Shown: positions 49,491 through 63,436 of the stretch, one piece after another
Numbering within the stretch: the stretch's first letter is position 1
How the letters are laid out: every line of letters begins with the position of its first letter
Notes under the pieces: generated by a model
Seen by the model: only the letters and a program-made list of their open reading frames with translations
Database searches by the model: none
What the model was told of the DNA's origin: nothing
Position numbers and translations under genes: made by a program
Assembly (NCBI GenBank): GCA_964007475.1
Contig: OZ023275.1
Coordinates: 38,063,381 to 38,127,380 of the forward strand
Source of the DNA: Hybos culiciformis
Lineage: Eukaryota > Arthropoda > Insecta > Diptera > Hybotidae
Length of the DNA stretch: 64,000 nucleotides
Direction: 5' to 3'

Positions 49491-50477
49491 CATTAACTTA
49501 ATTTTTATAAAGTTTTCGAAAAACCATATTAAAAGTTTTGATTATTCAATGGACTTACATAAATAACAGTTTGAGTTGATGAAAATTGAATAACTCAATT
49601 CAAAATTCTTAAATAAAGTTCTTTCAAAGAAATCTTCTTCTTAAGTTAACTTTAAGGAATATTTTTAACTTTATTATTATTTTCTTGAGAATGTTTATCG
49701 TACAATTATTGTGGGATATGGTAAATCGGCTTGATTATTTAAAAAAATAATATGAAAGTTACCTATTTATAATTTAACTTCATTCATCTAAAAATAACTG
49801 AAAGAAAATTATTTTTTTTTTCTTACGTTTAAGAGACTTCAATTTTTATTGTCTTGTATATACAGTTGTATAGATACATAAACAAAAACCATTTTCTCCT
49901 TATACAACATAAAGTATGTATAGAAAATTTTTATTGAATGAAAATTATTTTGAATATTTCCGATAACAATATATTTATTTACTCTTCTGTTGAAAATTCG
50001 ACTCCTTCATAATCAGAATTCTTTGTCTTTAATATCTACTTACTCTGTTGGTTTAGAGGTTTAGACTTTAGAGAGCAAAAAAAAAACTTATAAATATACA
50101 AAATTGGTTTTATTATTAAATATTATTATTATTACCTATTATTTACCAAATTTAAAAATAGATTTTATATTTTTAGAATTTTATTAAAATAAATGAGAGG
50201 AAATTAATGCAGTTTAAGAGTATTTATAATATCGTTTTTTGGGAATATTTATAATATCGGGAATATTAAGCAGGTGTACAAACGTACAAACGAAACAAAC
50301 TTAAAAAAAATATATATAATTTATTTCTAACCGCACATATTAAATAGAAATTGAAAGCAGATTACATTTATAATTGTGTTTTGTTTATAAGTGTTGTATT
50401 TCCAGATGAAAGTTAGTTTAGTTTGTTTATACATAAAAAGGACCAACCTCTGAATACTTGATTATTTTACAGAGCGA

Positions 50478-50515
50478 TATATATAGCCAGCACCTTCAGT
50501 TTCAGCCACGAACAG
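50478..50515 (+). promoter_or_regulatory. core-promoter look-alike (TATA plus initiator)
   Basis: TATATATAG (50478-50486) is followed by CCAGCACCTTCAGTTTCAGC and AACAGTCAC. This resembles insect TATA-driven promoters with TCAGT-type initiators. Depending on the register, TATA-to-start spacing is 26-36 bp. The patch is less AT-rich than its surroundings. The minus strand can also be read as a short coding tail ending RSVK, but it lacks a good acceptor. Confidence 0.35.
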
Positions 50516-50594
50516 TCACACTTAACGATTAACTATACTATTTCAAAAAATTTGAGCAATTTTTTTTTGTATTCATTACTATAAATATGTTGGG

Positions 50595-50684
50595 ATGCAA
50601 CGTTATATGAAAATTGAAATTCTTTTCATTTTCATTACACTATGTGGATTAATTTTAATTGATAGTTTTGTTTTTCACATATGA
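50595..50684 (+). CDS. 29-codon ORF with signal-peptide character
   Basis: About 80 bp downstream of the promoter look-alike. The product MQRYMKIEILFIFITLCGLI continues LIDSFVFHI and stops: a short charged start, a hydrophobic core, no obvious cleavage product. It might be the first exon of a secreted-protein gene whose donor I cannot place, or chance in T-rich DNA. An earlier ATG at 50587 gives only seven codons. Confidence 0.25.
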   Translation: MQRYMKIEILFIFITLCGLILIDSFVFHI

Positions 50685-53600
50685 CATTGAAAAATATGCT
50701 TTTATTTATTTCTCTCTAGCATTGTTTTTCATCCTTATATAATGATGACATAAAATTTTCAATGCTAAATTCTATATAGACACAATATATACTGAAGAAC
50801 ATTAACTTCACAAATTCAGTCATTTTATGAAAAATGATAATATTTTTCAATCAAAAACATAATACTTGATATGAAAAAAATAAAAAAAATAAAAATATTT
50901 ATTAACTATATGAATGTAATGTGTATAAATTCTACTGAAAAGGGAAAAAAACTGAGTTTATTATGAGTTTTTCCAAAAAATAAACCAATGAATAATATAT
51001 ATGATTATGGAATTAAATTGTATCCAATCATTTTCTTTTGATTGATTTTCAAAAAAAAAAATGAACATTGTGCATGCTCCAAACAATAATTTATATAAAA
51101 TTATAGTTTTTAAATTTTAATATTTCAGTTTCCATGGACGAAATTTAATTAATTATTCATATTAAAAACGCTTCGTTGATATGTCAGAAATGAATGTGTT
51201 CGAAACATCGCCTTTACATTCAAATATCTATATTAAATGTTTTTTCATTTGAAACCATTACAGCTCTTGTTATTTCTAAAATATTTGGACATCTGTGGCA
51301 AGAGCGATTTGAATTGTTTTAATAAAGTAACCTGCAAAAATAAATCTTTAAGCATAGTATAAATTTTTTAGTCCAAATTTTTATAAATTATTTATATAAT
51401 AATTGATTACTATTAGACGTTAAAGAAAGAAAATAAACACATTAACAATATACAGTTTACTCTTAATAATTCTATTTTGACAATATTGACGTCTAACGAG
51501 CAATCAAAGTGAATAGAAATAATTTTATCCGAATTAATCGTATATATTCTTTATTCTTTGATTTTATTTATAAAAAAAGGAATTATATACTGGTATCAAG
51601 ACATTAAGTATACATAAATAATGATGGATAAGGAAAAAATTTCTTAAAAGCTTTTAAATATATAAGGCTTTATTTTTACAAAATAAATATACTATGTTGG
51701 CAGATGAGTGTTTATTTCATAAATTAGGTGTTAGAAACTTTTCCCTCATTAAATGTTTTGTTTAAAGAAAGTTAAACACCATAATAATCAATTTTTTTTT
51801 TCAAATCCGCTTAAAAATCAATAAATCTAAACTTTATTATACGGGGTGTGCTCCGAAATTTCATTTCATTTGTGAAATAAAATGTCTAGCTATGACCTTA
51901 AAAATACTTTTTAAAAAGCAATTTCAAACATAAATTTTGACAAAAAATAAAATCAGTGCGCGACTTAATTTATGACAAACCAATTTAAAAAAAAATAAAT
52001 AAAATTATATAATTGGGATTTCAACCTAATTATTTATTATATATTAAAAACTTAAAATAAAGAACAATATTGATACAAAAAAAATTTAGAATGTACCGGT
52101 TCAAAAGGTTAAGAAAAAATATTTAGCGGCTTTAACTTGACATCCTAAATTTTTATTGATTCAACTAAGGGTTATTTTTATTTTTATATATTTATATAAT
52201 TTTCTTTTTGTACCCAAATCAATATTTTTGTTGATGAATTTAAACAAATGTATAAAACATCTCAAGAGAACTCAAGAAAAAAGAAAAGGAAAAAAAAAAA
52301 TTCTTATAAAATCAAAAATTTATGACAAAATGTTCAAAAGTTTTTTCAATTATTTTTTTTTCTATGGGTTAACTCTTTCACCTGAAGGAATATAATATTT
52401 GAAAAATGATAAAAAAAAAATATATATATACAGTGTCCTTTATATATTTAAGGAGATCCTTTATAATAACTGCCACTTATAAATTAGCTTTATTTTTTTT
52501 TTATAATTATATTATTTTGTAATGATGAAGAAAGAATTATTTTTTTCTTTATAAGCCAAAAGAAACCATAAGAAGTGAATAATTAAAACCTTTCTTAACT
52601 TTTTCTATTAAATTTAATTTTATATCAACGGCGGCGCGGGCAATAAAAAAATTAGGTGGATTTTTTGTATTTATATTATTCAAAAATTCTTAATTAGATT
52701 TTGCTTTATGAAATATTGTACAAAAAAGGAACGGGATACGAATGTAGATGTACATATAAATAGTAGGTATAGGGATTTATGATTTTCGAGAAAATAAAAT
52801 ATTTTTTTTATATTCTGTGAAAAAGAAATACCTACGTAGAAAAAAGTTTTCATCGATATTAAAAATCCCGAAGCTAAATTGTGAAAATTTTATTGTGTTC
52901 TGAAAGAACACTATCTAAAGTCGGTACAAAATTTCCATAAATTTTTTAGTTAAATTTTTAAACGAAATATCTCATAAACGATGTATCGTCGTATCATGCG
53001 AGGTAAGTTTTTTGAAAGTCTGATCGGTGAAAAAAAAAAAACTAGCAACATTCGAGTGTTCTAGAAAGTGGAATAGAAATTCATTTCTTTTTTTACAAAA
53101 CAGATTCAGAAGGAGTTTCCGTTCCACTGTACGTCCGATTCACATCAAACTTTCACACAATTTTTGATTAGCAACAGGAAGAGCAAAACCATACGTAAGT
53201 TATGCATGCATTTCCATAGTTAAACTCCAATTTAACAATAACAATATTTGAAATAAGTATTTGTTTATTGACGGAATTTTGATCATAATTCGCATTATAA
53301 TCGTATCATTATAATTGTATCATAAATTCTAAGTTGTAAGTTAAATAAATTGTAGTTTGAAAGGAAGGAATTCAAATTTATATTTAACCAAAAAAAAATC
53401 GTAGTTCGAGTAGTTTTTTCGAACTTAATAAAATAAGTAGAAAGCATACATACCCTATACTTATTAGACATAAATAAAAAATGTTTTTAAAGAGTTTTGT
53501 GATTTTGTTGTCGCAAGATGATAAATATATATACATATAGGTGAATATATATCTTGTAAATGTATATTCCATAGCATTTTATATTGTTAAAGTTTTTATT

Positions 53601-56415
53601 TCCCATAAACTTAATTATATAGTTGTCAAACTCAATAATAATTTCAAATTTAAAACTTTTTTCATTGAACTTAATTTAATAATTTTTATTTCGTATAAAG
53701 GTAAAAAAAATTTACACTTAAGAGGTGATGGTGTGTAAAGTCTTATGCAGAAATTGCAAACACAATGCGTTTACAAAAAAAATCATTAATATCATTTGAG
53801 AACTTTAAGGGCTGTGAAATTCAAATTTAATGGAGCATAGAATTTATTGCTAATAATAAAAAATAAATTAAATATGAAGATTTTACAATTTGAGATTCGT
53901 CTTAAGATATTAGGACACGGGAAATTTCCAGTACGTAATTCGGCTAGCTAGTTCTGAAGGTTTTTATTATTTGAAATTGGAAATATATTTAAAAGTTGTT
54001 TCCGTTAGCAAAATTATAGAGATTATATAATTACAATTTGAAAATAAAAAATAAATCGGATAAAAATAAATTTATGTAATATTATGAAAGACAGGATTCT
54101 TACGAATCGAACCATAGGAAAAGAATTGGAATTTTTTATAATGGTTAATATATGTATAAATTTAAATAATTTTTAGAAACCAATAATTGTTTGTATCTTA
54201 TGTATAAAACATTTTGAAATTTAATTTTTTTTTTAATAGGAATTTATATATATACATAAATATATTTATATAAAATGTAATTAAATTTGGATTAATTTAA
54301 TAATTAAAATAAGCTTCAATTTGTATAATAAAATTTATTTGAATTTTGATTATTTAAATTCAATTTTCAATAATTTAAATAAATTTATATTGAATTTGTA
54401 TTTTCATCAAATTAAATTAAATTTTGACTTCCAAAATAGTTGAGAAATAATATTTTGTAAAATCAAAAATTTGTTTTTCTAGCTTCGAGTTTTATAATGT
54501 AATGAAAACAGTATTCGAATGATTTCGATTTACTAATCGAATTCACAATACAGACTTTTAGCTTCCCTTGGGCATCCACTTTAATATCTAATGAAAATTC
54601 CTTGATATTATTTTTTTTTAAGTTTCTTATTTTCAGTTTGGTAACTTAACCACTAAAAAACTTAAAAGTTCGCTTATACAAAAACATGAATATGTATATA
54701 TTTAAATAAAATTATTAAAAAGAAGAATTTGAATATTCAAACAAATAAAAAAATATTTTTATTTTTATTTCAAGGAGCAATTTAATTTGAATATTTAATA
54801 AAATAAAGTAGCTAGGAAATTTGAAATAACGAAAAATTTAGGTTAAAGAGAGTAATGTTAAAAAATAAATAATTTCAACGATTCATACAAAGACCATGTA
54901 CAAACAACTTCTGAGTGAAGCAAAGCATGGTTAAAGCTTATCTTTCAAAGAAATTCACAAATATAGTTTGAGATCTTAATGTGAAAATTACTTCTATAAT
55001 TTACGTTAAATATTTTATAATTGAATTTCTTACATAAAATCTAATGATAAATTATAATTTCCTACACAACACAGCATAATTTTTGAATCATTTTTTTTCT
55101 TTTATTAAAAATCATTCTAATAAAAAACCAAAGCTATTTGTGAGACTACAAATGAAATGACTTGTAAATTTTCAAAAAAAATTAAAAATTCCTTGATTTT
55201 ATCAAAACAATTTAAATGAGATAAATTCTTAGCGAAAAGAAAATTAATTTTCCTCGGTATTGAAATTAAAATAAACCCTTAATTTTATTTTATTTATTTA
55301 TTTATGTATATATGAGGTTTGTTTTCATTTTCTTTTATTAAGACTTTAATGTACCGATTGATGATAAGGCAAATAAAGTCAATAAAATAGAAAATCCCTT
55401 TAAAAATAATCCTTATTATATGAATTTCATTTTGTTTTTATTATTGTTTTATCATGCTTTAAGAACGTTTCATACTTTAATTTTCATTAAAATGTTTATA
55501 CATATACTACATACCTAAATCAACACAACTCTCTTAGATATGTATGTAGGGCGTAGCATATTTTTATTAACCATGACATAATAATTGATCGCTTGGAATA
55601 TTTGACCAAAATTGTCATTAGGATTTTCAGACCTTTTTCAGAATTAATAATTTAAAAAATTATGTATCAAGTATAGAATTTTCATCATCGATGGAAATTA
55701 ATATTCTGAAAAAGTAAACATTAATGAAAAACTTTTTAAGCTTAAATTAGAGTTTTTTGTTATTTGTAATAAAATAAAGCACAAACATAAAAAAAAAACA
55801 AAATTCTCGTTTAATGATGAGTTCAATTTTTATTACCCCAAATTTTCCATCTTTCACACAAAAGTTTTTTTTTTTGCTGATTTTCCAAGCTATTAAGCTC
55901 ATATAATTTAAGTGTCACTTGATTGGTGATTAATGACTTATATAAAAATAAAAAAAAAAAAAAAATATATATGTAGAAAATATGCTTTATGAAAATGTTT
56001 GTAGGCGAGAACAAAAATAATAATGTTATTTATACCTAATTTATAGTTTAATAAAGATATTTTAATGTTACTTCTAGTTATTACTACGTTTCATATTTGA
56101 TATTATTGCGACACTTATTGTTTTTATTTGTAAATGAAAAATTATTGTTATAATATAACTACATAAATTATATTTTTAAGAGGAAATTTGTAAAACAAAC
56201 TACCTGTCGTAAGGCTTAGGGACGTCGTAGTGGAAATTTTATTGAAGAAAAATCTAAATTATAAAAACTTTTAAAAATGTTTTTATATGTCAATTTTTAG
56301 CAAACCCGAATTGGAATATGTGTATTAATTTCTTTTTTAAGTATCACCAAAGAAAATAGAAGTAAGAAGGGATAGCATACTTTTTCTATATTGTTTTAAT
56401 TTTATATAAAAATTG

Positions 56416-56477
56416 GGATTTAAACGCGTCATCGAAATATATTTTCGGATTTAAACGTGTCATCAAACTTTATTTTA
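56416..56477. repeat. 31-bp tandem duplication
   Basis: GGATTTAAACGCGTCATCGA followed by a diverged second copy starting GGATTTAAACGTGTCATCAA. Confidence 0.8.
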
Positions 56478-57389
56478 AATGTTTATAATGAATTTATAAA
56501 TAAAATACGAGTGACAAATACAAATAAAAAATTTTAGTGAAAAAAAAAAATTGTTTGATCGTTTCACTTCTTAATCCTTATATTTTCTTTGGTATCACAT
56601 TAAAATAATGTCGAGTTTCTATTCTAAAGGAAAATTTCTGAAATTTTTGATGAAATTTAATGATAGTGCAATTTTATATATTTTCTCTCGAACAGAATCT
56701 TAGTTCATTCTTTCATCAAAACTATTCTTAATTAAAAAAAAACATAATGAGCGTCTTCTACAGTCTTGGGCTTGATACCATATTAAGTATCTATATACAG
56801 TCTTCAACATTGTATAACTGCTATTATGTAGTCCTCAAATATAAATTTTAATGTAGACATATTAATTTTTTATCTTGTAAAAGAATGCTATATCCGGTAT
56901 TTATTTCCATATGAAAAACCATATTATTTTGTATGAGAATACAGTTTCCATTAAAATACAAATTTTATCTTTTATATTCGTTTTAGCATCTTTTAGTCAG
57001 TTTTTTTTTTTTTTGTTATTTATTTTCCATCATATAGTTTCAATGAAAAAGATCAAAAGTTCCCTTGAGAGAGAAATAAATTTTAAATGTTTTAAATACG
57101 TAAAAAAGGATATTTTTTTTTAAAGAAAATAATATTTTTAAAAGAAAAAGCTGAAAAGTAAAATATACATACAATAAACGAATAAACCTATATATTTTAT
57201 TTTGTTTTTTAATTTTATATATTAATAATAAAAAAAAAAAATAAGGGACTTTGGATGAGCTTGAGAAAAAATTGTTTAAAAAGTTTTTGAAATAGGGAAA
57301 TAAAAAAAATGTATAACTATGTATTTTTTACGGCCTTCACAAAAAAGAAACTATATGAATGATGAATTTCACTACCCTTATTTGTATTG

Positions 57390-57431
57390 TAGTTTTGAAA
57401 GTCTGAAATATAGTTTTGAAACTCTGAAATA
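57390..57431. repeat. 21-bp tandem duplication
   Basis: Two adjacent units of TAGTTTTGAAAGTCTGAAAT plus A, differing at one or two bases. Confidence 0.9.
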
Positions 57432-58572
57432 TATAGGTAGTATTTTCTTTGGTAATTTTTTTAAATTTTATTCAAAATTTAAATTCGTTCGGATGTGAAA
57501 TCTAATTTGCAATACAAAGTAAAAGTATTGAGAGAAAACTTCAAAGATCTCCTTTACTTCCGAGTTTTTAATGTTTCATAAAATAAATGTTATTTTTCTT
57601 GTTTGTTAAACGAATACAATATTATTAGGATAAAAATATCATATTTTTATGGAACTTTGACTTTATTTAGAGAATATATAAGTACATGATATTTACGACG
57701 ACGCACGTCCTCTACTACATACTTCATACTACATATATTTAAGAAAATCTAAAGGTGAACATTATTTCATATCCTAAAATGTTTAAGAGGAAAAATTATT
57801 ATCTGCTTAGATTAAGAACAAATTTCGATAAGTGGGTTGTAAATTTTTTTTGTTTTTTATATTTATAGTATATTTTTCATATTATTATTTTTCGTTTTTA
57901 TTTACACGCTTATTTTTATTTATTTATTTTTTTTTATTTTTTTTTTTAAGAAAAAGGAAAATATTTCGATATTGAGAAAAAAAAAATAAATTTTTGTTTT
58001 ATTATAATATTAAGTGCAAAAAAAAAGGCACAAATGAGAAAGTCAATATTCTGAAAAAAGAAAACCCTGTGTTTTTATTATAAGTAGTTACCTATTGGGT
58101 GTATATTCGTTTAAAAAATTGTGTTTTGAAAAAAGGAAAAATTATGATACTATTTTAATATAATTCAAATAAGAAAAGAATATAATATTGACCCAATTAT
58201 ATGTATTTATATAAAAATAATTTTGCTTAAAGACTTTATAAATATAATTGTATGTATGTAAATACTTAGTTCGCGTTTTTTTTATATTTCATATTTTTAA
58301 CCTTGACAATAATGATTGTAAATTTTGAATAACAAATTTTCTTTTAATATAGTCTTATTATAATAATTCCTGGAATAAAGGAGAATTTTGTTTTACTTTA
58401 ATGTTAAAATTTTATTATGAATTGAAAACGCAAATGAAGGTACTTTAATTTGATTTATTTTCTAATACCCGTGGATATAGTATATACGTGAACTATATGG
58501 TTAGGTGAAAATTCAATAGTATATGGGACTTATATTCTAAAATATCTTTTATTTTTTTATATTGTAAACTAA

Positions 58573-58836
58573 AAAATAAGTAAAAACGAGTTTTCAAAAA
58601 AACTGAGGCCAGGCCGCATGAAAAAGTAGAAAATAACTTTTTCCTCACACACATAGGTGGACTCAGATTTTTTGATTGGGACGTAAGTGATTTGATTCAC
58701 GAAGAGAAAGAATATTGAAGAGAAATGTCCCAATCAAAAAATCTGAGTCCACCTCTGTGTGTGAAGAAAAAGTTATTTTCTACTTTTTCATGCGGCCTGG
58801 CCTCAGTTTTTTTCAAAACTCATTTTTTACTTATTT
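58573..58836. mobile_element. 264-bp foldback element
   Basis: Arms 58573-58682 and 58727-58836 are reverse complements with few differences, around a 44-bp spacer. The shared blocks include ACTGAGGCCAGGCCGCATGA and GTGGACTCAGATTTTTTGAT. No clear target duplication. It abuts a longer less AT-rich stretch and may be part of it. Confidence 0.9.
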
Positions 58837-59445
58837 TTATTTTTTGCCTTTTTCACGTTAACTAAATTGTTATGTGCTTCATGGAGATGTTTTAAAGCAA
58901 TTTTATGACTAATCACATCGATAAAAATTTTTCCGATGATTTTCCTGCTTTTTCGGGTTTAAGATGGAGTTTTCCACAAAAGCAACTTTACGCAACTCAT
59001 TTCGCTCTACAATTTTGTCTCAGGTTGCTTCCTTGATCGGAAAAACTACGGAAAAGCGTTTCACATGAATTTTCATCGATTTTTTCACCATTGTCGGAGA
59101 GAAAGTAGTGATGCCAGTTGATAGGGAACTTGATCCTGCAAATTTTGAAAACTTTTTTACCGGAAAATTTTCCGGAAAAGTCGGAAAATTCCGGAAATTT
59201 TTTTTGTAAAAATTAGAAAACTTTGCATTTTTCCTGAAACGGATTTATCACTACTCAAATTTGTACCAAATTTTCAAATGATTTTTCCCGATTTTCCGGG
59301 GTTTCCTTGGAAATTTCCAGTTCAAATTTTGATAGATTAAATTGTCACGCGACATGAACCTGTGTGCCAAGTTTCAGCTCGCTGTGATGACGAAAAGTGG
59401 GTCTACGAGAGTGTCGAAAATAGTAAATAAATATATAAATAAACA
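58837..59445 (+). mobile_element. probable unclassified transposon/retroposon sequence
   Basis: The base composition is clearly less AT-rich than the flanks. It includes a cluster of CCGGAAAAT/TTCCGGAA units (59155-59200) and a stretch TGTGCCAAGTTTCAGCTCGC like the untranslated tails of insect retroposons, ending in an AT-rich TAAATAAA...CAGACA tail. No protein remnant is seen. The class is an inference. Confidence 0.4.
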
Positions 59446-62408
59446 GACAAATTCGTGTACGAGTTAATAATAATTGTGGCCTCAAAAATTATTTGAATCG
59501 CATATCTAAAGATTGGGGTTAGAATTAAATTGTTTAAAATCACTGTCACTAATAGATTTAGACCGTAAAATTGTAACATCTTTGAATTTATATCGTTGAA
59601 TTGGTAAAAAATTAAATTTTCTATTAGTTCCATAAATGTATTTGAGTATTATTAACGAAACTCTGTTGATATTTTAAAATAATTTGAAATAGAAAAAATA
59701 TCAATTTAACAAGTAAACTTGCAGAAATTCCAATTCTAACTTCTAACATAATATAACATAATACATCATACATGAACGACATTTCATACATCAACGATAT
59801 TTCATCAGCCAAATATCTAATTAGCTAAGTTTCATAACTACTTTAGCAAATAGTTTTTTGAATAAGATCCAGACTTTGTTAAAATGCAAATATCACTTGG
59901 TTGTCGTTATAAAAGAAAAAGAATACAATCCTTTATTCCATAAAAATTTTGGTAACCGCAATATAATATGTTTTTTTTTTTTTTTTCTGTTCATTAAAAT
60001 TTTGATGTTTCACTCGAATTCCTAAGACTAATTATACCATACCAAATTTATTTAAAAAAGAAAATTACAGGTTAAAAAAAGGATACATTTTTTAGATAAA
60101 AGTTAACTTTAAAGAAAGTTATTTTTTATTATATACAGTTACATCCACGTTTAATAATTTAAATAAAAATAAATTCTGTAATATTTTACGAAAAAACTTT
60201 TTTTTTTTTTTGTCTTAAATGATATATCTTAAAATTTTTACAACCCACATTACCAACAAAATTACTGATTGCGGTAAGAAAAATTTAACATATAACTTTT
60301 ATGGTTTTATATTCATATAATGATGATTCTTTTTTGGATGGATGTACTAATATTAACATGAATCCATTTTCCTGGAAAAGTAATTAAAAAAAAAAAAGAA
60401 AAAAAAAAGAAGCGTTTTATATAATGATTTTTTGGTGTGAATAAGGAATTCCATTAATTTGTTATGTCATCATATCATTGTAATTAATATTGAGCTAGAT
60501 GCTTATACATACTCCGAATAAATTGTCATCATTAATGTTTTGTGATATTTTTATTTTATAGATTTGATAAAGTTCAATTTAAATGTTCTTTTTATTTAAA
60601 AGACTGCACATAATACGTGGGGTAATCTTCAGAATGTTATCTTGAATTATTTTTTTATTTTAACTAGTGGATCTCGGAAAAAAAGTGAAAAAAAGTTGTT
60701 TAGTGCCGTAATTAGTCGACCAAATGTCATTGAACAACAGCTTTAAACCATCTTCTAACCAACTTTACCAGTATGTCGTTCAAATCGGTTCATGTTCATT
60801 AATTCAGAAAAATATAAGTTACATACAAAAACGGACTTTCATTTTTCTAGATAGATAGCTATAGATTTGATCGCAATTTCTTGTTGTTGGACTGTCATTT
60901 ATTACAACCAGTCTTAGATGTTATTTATATACTTATGAAAATTTTGGACATATAGTATTATGACAAAGTAAGATATGAATACAAATCAACACAAATATCC
61001 AACTAAGGTAAATGAATACTGTCTGAGTCGTTTGCGGATTCGTCTTTCAAGTTCCATATTTTCTTTCTAACTTTTATATAGCAATAATTATAATCGAATG
61101 TTTATTAATATTATAATCTTGCTAATTTTTTTTGTTCAAGGCAAGTCGGCAACCAAATGTTGAAAAAAAATGGTATCACTTTATTTATTATTTATTCTTC
61201 ATTCTTTATGATTGCACTTGTCAAATTAGAATTGTACATATACCATTTCATTTGATGTTAGAAAAATATTTATTTAACTTTTCTGTTCATTGTTTAACAA
61301 ATGAGGAATGTTTATTATTTTCAATTAAATTTTACTTTTGTTAAATAAAAAAAAGAAGCAATTGTATCTAAACATCATATATACGTATGTTAGTAAGTTT
61401 CATAAAAATAGTAATTTTGGAATATATCTATATGGATTATAGCTGTCTGGATTCATTCATGTAAGCCCGCCACAAATGTAAATCTAATTCATTCAGCAAA
61501 TTTTATAATACATTTATATACATTTTGAGAATAAATTTATATTATCCCTTATTATTAACTATTTATGTTAACTTGTTCCAAATGTTACAAACAATATTTT
61601 TTAGAAATGATAGAATAAAATCCTAAATTTAATATCGACAAAATGTCATGTGGATTCGTGACATTATTTCTTTAATCTATTATAGTTTTTATGTCATTCA
61701 ACAAGTAGTTTTCTTGTTTTCTATTAATCTAACTATAGCTGACCTTTTTTCGGCAAATAAATTCAAATTAAGCTTTGAAAGCATCTAATTTTCGAAATAC
61801 TACGAAATAGTTAAATATTACACATTCATAGTTTTAAAAGTAAATTTTTTATTATTTTTATTTTGTAGTCGGGAAATTTAAAAATTCAAAATTCTTAGTC
61901 TCAGCGTTTGGAACTAAAGAAAATTATTATCTCGATACTATAAAAACATTACGTCTTTTTAAATAAAGCTTTTGTCATAAAAAAAATTATTTTATGAAAA
62001 TTCTGACATATGCAGGAAATTTTATGAAATTAAGGGTTTTCCCTGCGTAAATATTAACTAATACAAGGGATTTTTGTATATATGTGAAATAAAAAGAAAG
62101 TATAATAATAATTTAGTTATATATACGATCATAAAGCTTAATTTTCTAAAATCAAATTGCCTCAAGTATTTTCTTCTTTTTTTTTTAACATTTAAAAAGT
62201 TTATGTTATTATCTTGAAATTTTATATGGGTTTTTTGGTCCTAAAAAATATTCATATTATTATTCTTCTTTTGGTATATTTTGTAAAAAGAATTTTCAAA
62301 ATATTAGAGTGTATACGCTAGAGAAAGAGGACAATACACGAGTGTATCTTTGTGTAATTATTTCGTATTCATTCTTATATAGAAAATAACAACAACTAAA
62401 GAGAGCTT
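59446..62408. other. 3-kb interval without a supported gene
   Basis: AT-rich DNA. A patch at about 60690-60870 reads like a retroposon tail. The ORFs at 59403, 59624 and 61132 lack coding character. Confidence 0.5.
60690..60870 (+). mobile_element. possible retroposon 3' tail
   Basis: Contains TCGTTCAAATCGGTTCATGT, then AATATAAGTTACATACAAAA and CGGACTTTCATTTT followed by a GATAGATAG microsatellite. This is an arrangement often seen at the 3' ends of insect non-LTR retroposons. It is judged by resemblance only. Confidence 0.3.
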
Positions 62409-62575
62409 CATATATGTGTCGATGTTTATCAAACCGCGTCTATTCCATTTTTTTTTTAAAATTTAAAAATAGCAAAAACTGATAGCAAATTCGAAGACGA
62501 ATCCAACGATGTATTATACTCATTTTTTTTGAAAAGTGGAATTGACGAGTTTTGATAAACATCGACACATATATG
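62409..62575. mobile_element. 167-bp MITE-like element with 45-bp inverted ends
   Basis: The left end reads CATATATGTGTCGATGTTTA and continues TCAAACCGCGTC. The complement of the right end is identical over the first 25 bases and similar for 20 more. A TA duplication embedded in the TATATA start would fit a Tc1/mariner-type MITE but cannot be proved. Confidence 0.8.
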
Positions 62576-63436
62576 CATTAAATGTACCTAAAATTAAAGT
62601 ATTGTTCATTTACTGAATTTTCAACGATTCTTAATGGCTGAACGACAATTGTTCAAAAGAGCAACAGTTTATACCATTATATTAATATATGCAAAAAACT
62701 TAGTTTTTCACTATATTGATGCGCCTCATGAATGTTTCATCACTTTTTTAATTGCATAAAATCTATTTTCAATTAAGTTTATTAAGCTTTAAAAAAAAAA
62801 ACTAGATAAATTTCTCTAAAAAAAAAAAATCGAAATTATAATACAGAAAGGACAATTCATATAGCATTGAAAAAATGATTGACATTATTTCAATATGACT
62901 GATCTTGACCATGAATTTAATTTCTATTTGGTTTTTAATTGGATTTTTTTTTTTTTTTTGCTGTATGGAAGCAACATAATAACAATTTGAATAAAAGTCT
63001 GAAAAAAAAGAAATAAAAATTCTCAGTTTGTAAAACAAGGACAATTGTAATTGCCGTGACAAATAAAAAAAAAAAAAAAAAAGCAGACATTAAAATATCT
63101 AGAAAAATCTTTTGATAACGAAATTTTCATTAATTCAACATTATTTTTGGAAAATTCTAATGCCCTAAAGCTTTTTCATACAGGTTTTTTTTTTTGTGTT
63201 CTTGTCATTGCATAGTAAATAATTTACGAAGTGTGTCCATTTAAAAAACAAAGAATTATTTTTTATCATGATATTTTAAAATGCTTTTTTGAGTTAATTG
63301 ATTTTTATTTAATTGCTGATAAAAGAGATCTTGAGTTAAAAATTTCTTATCTTTTTTTTTCTGGAAAAATTACGAGCCCTGCATCATAAGACCTCGTACG
63401 GGTTTTTTTTTTTGAGTTTGTTCTACTTTTTTCCAG
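62576..63436. other. AT-rich spacer, nothing recognised
   Basis: Homopolymer-rich. The ORF at 62802-63062 is a low-complexity chance frame. Confidence 0.5.

Larger units (their letters stand above)
40187..50477. other. 10-kb interval, mobile-element relics, no supported gene
   Basis: Two well-bounded hAT derivatives, a 31-bp tandem repeat, a short foldback, and weak plus-strand readings at 42356-42451 and 49361-49490. The rest is AT-rich non-coding DNA. Confidence 0.5.
50685..58572. other. 7.9-kb interval without a supported gene
   Basis: AT-rich with small duplications (56416-56477, 57390-57431), a possible weak inverted-repeat pair at about 56340-56370 and 56570-56600, and a few less AT-rich patches (about 52625-52650, 52980-53190). 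The ORFs at 52156, 53384, 53541, 55823 and 56911 are low-complexity chance frames. Confidence 0.5.

Noticed and set aside
52156..57123. ORFs of 60-79 codons (52156, 53384, 53541, 55823, 56911)
   Set aside because: Low-complexity translations of T/A-rich DNA, no splice or regulatory context.
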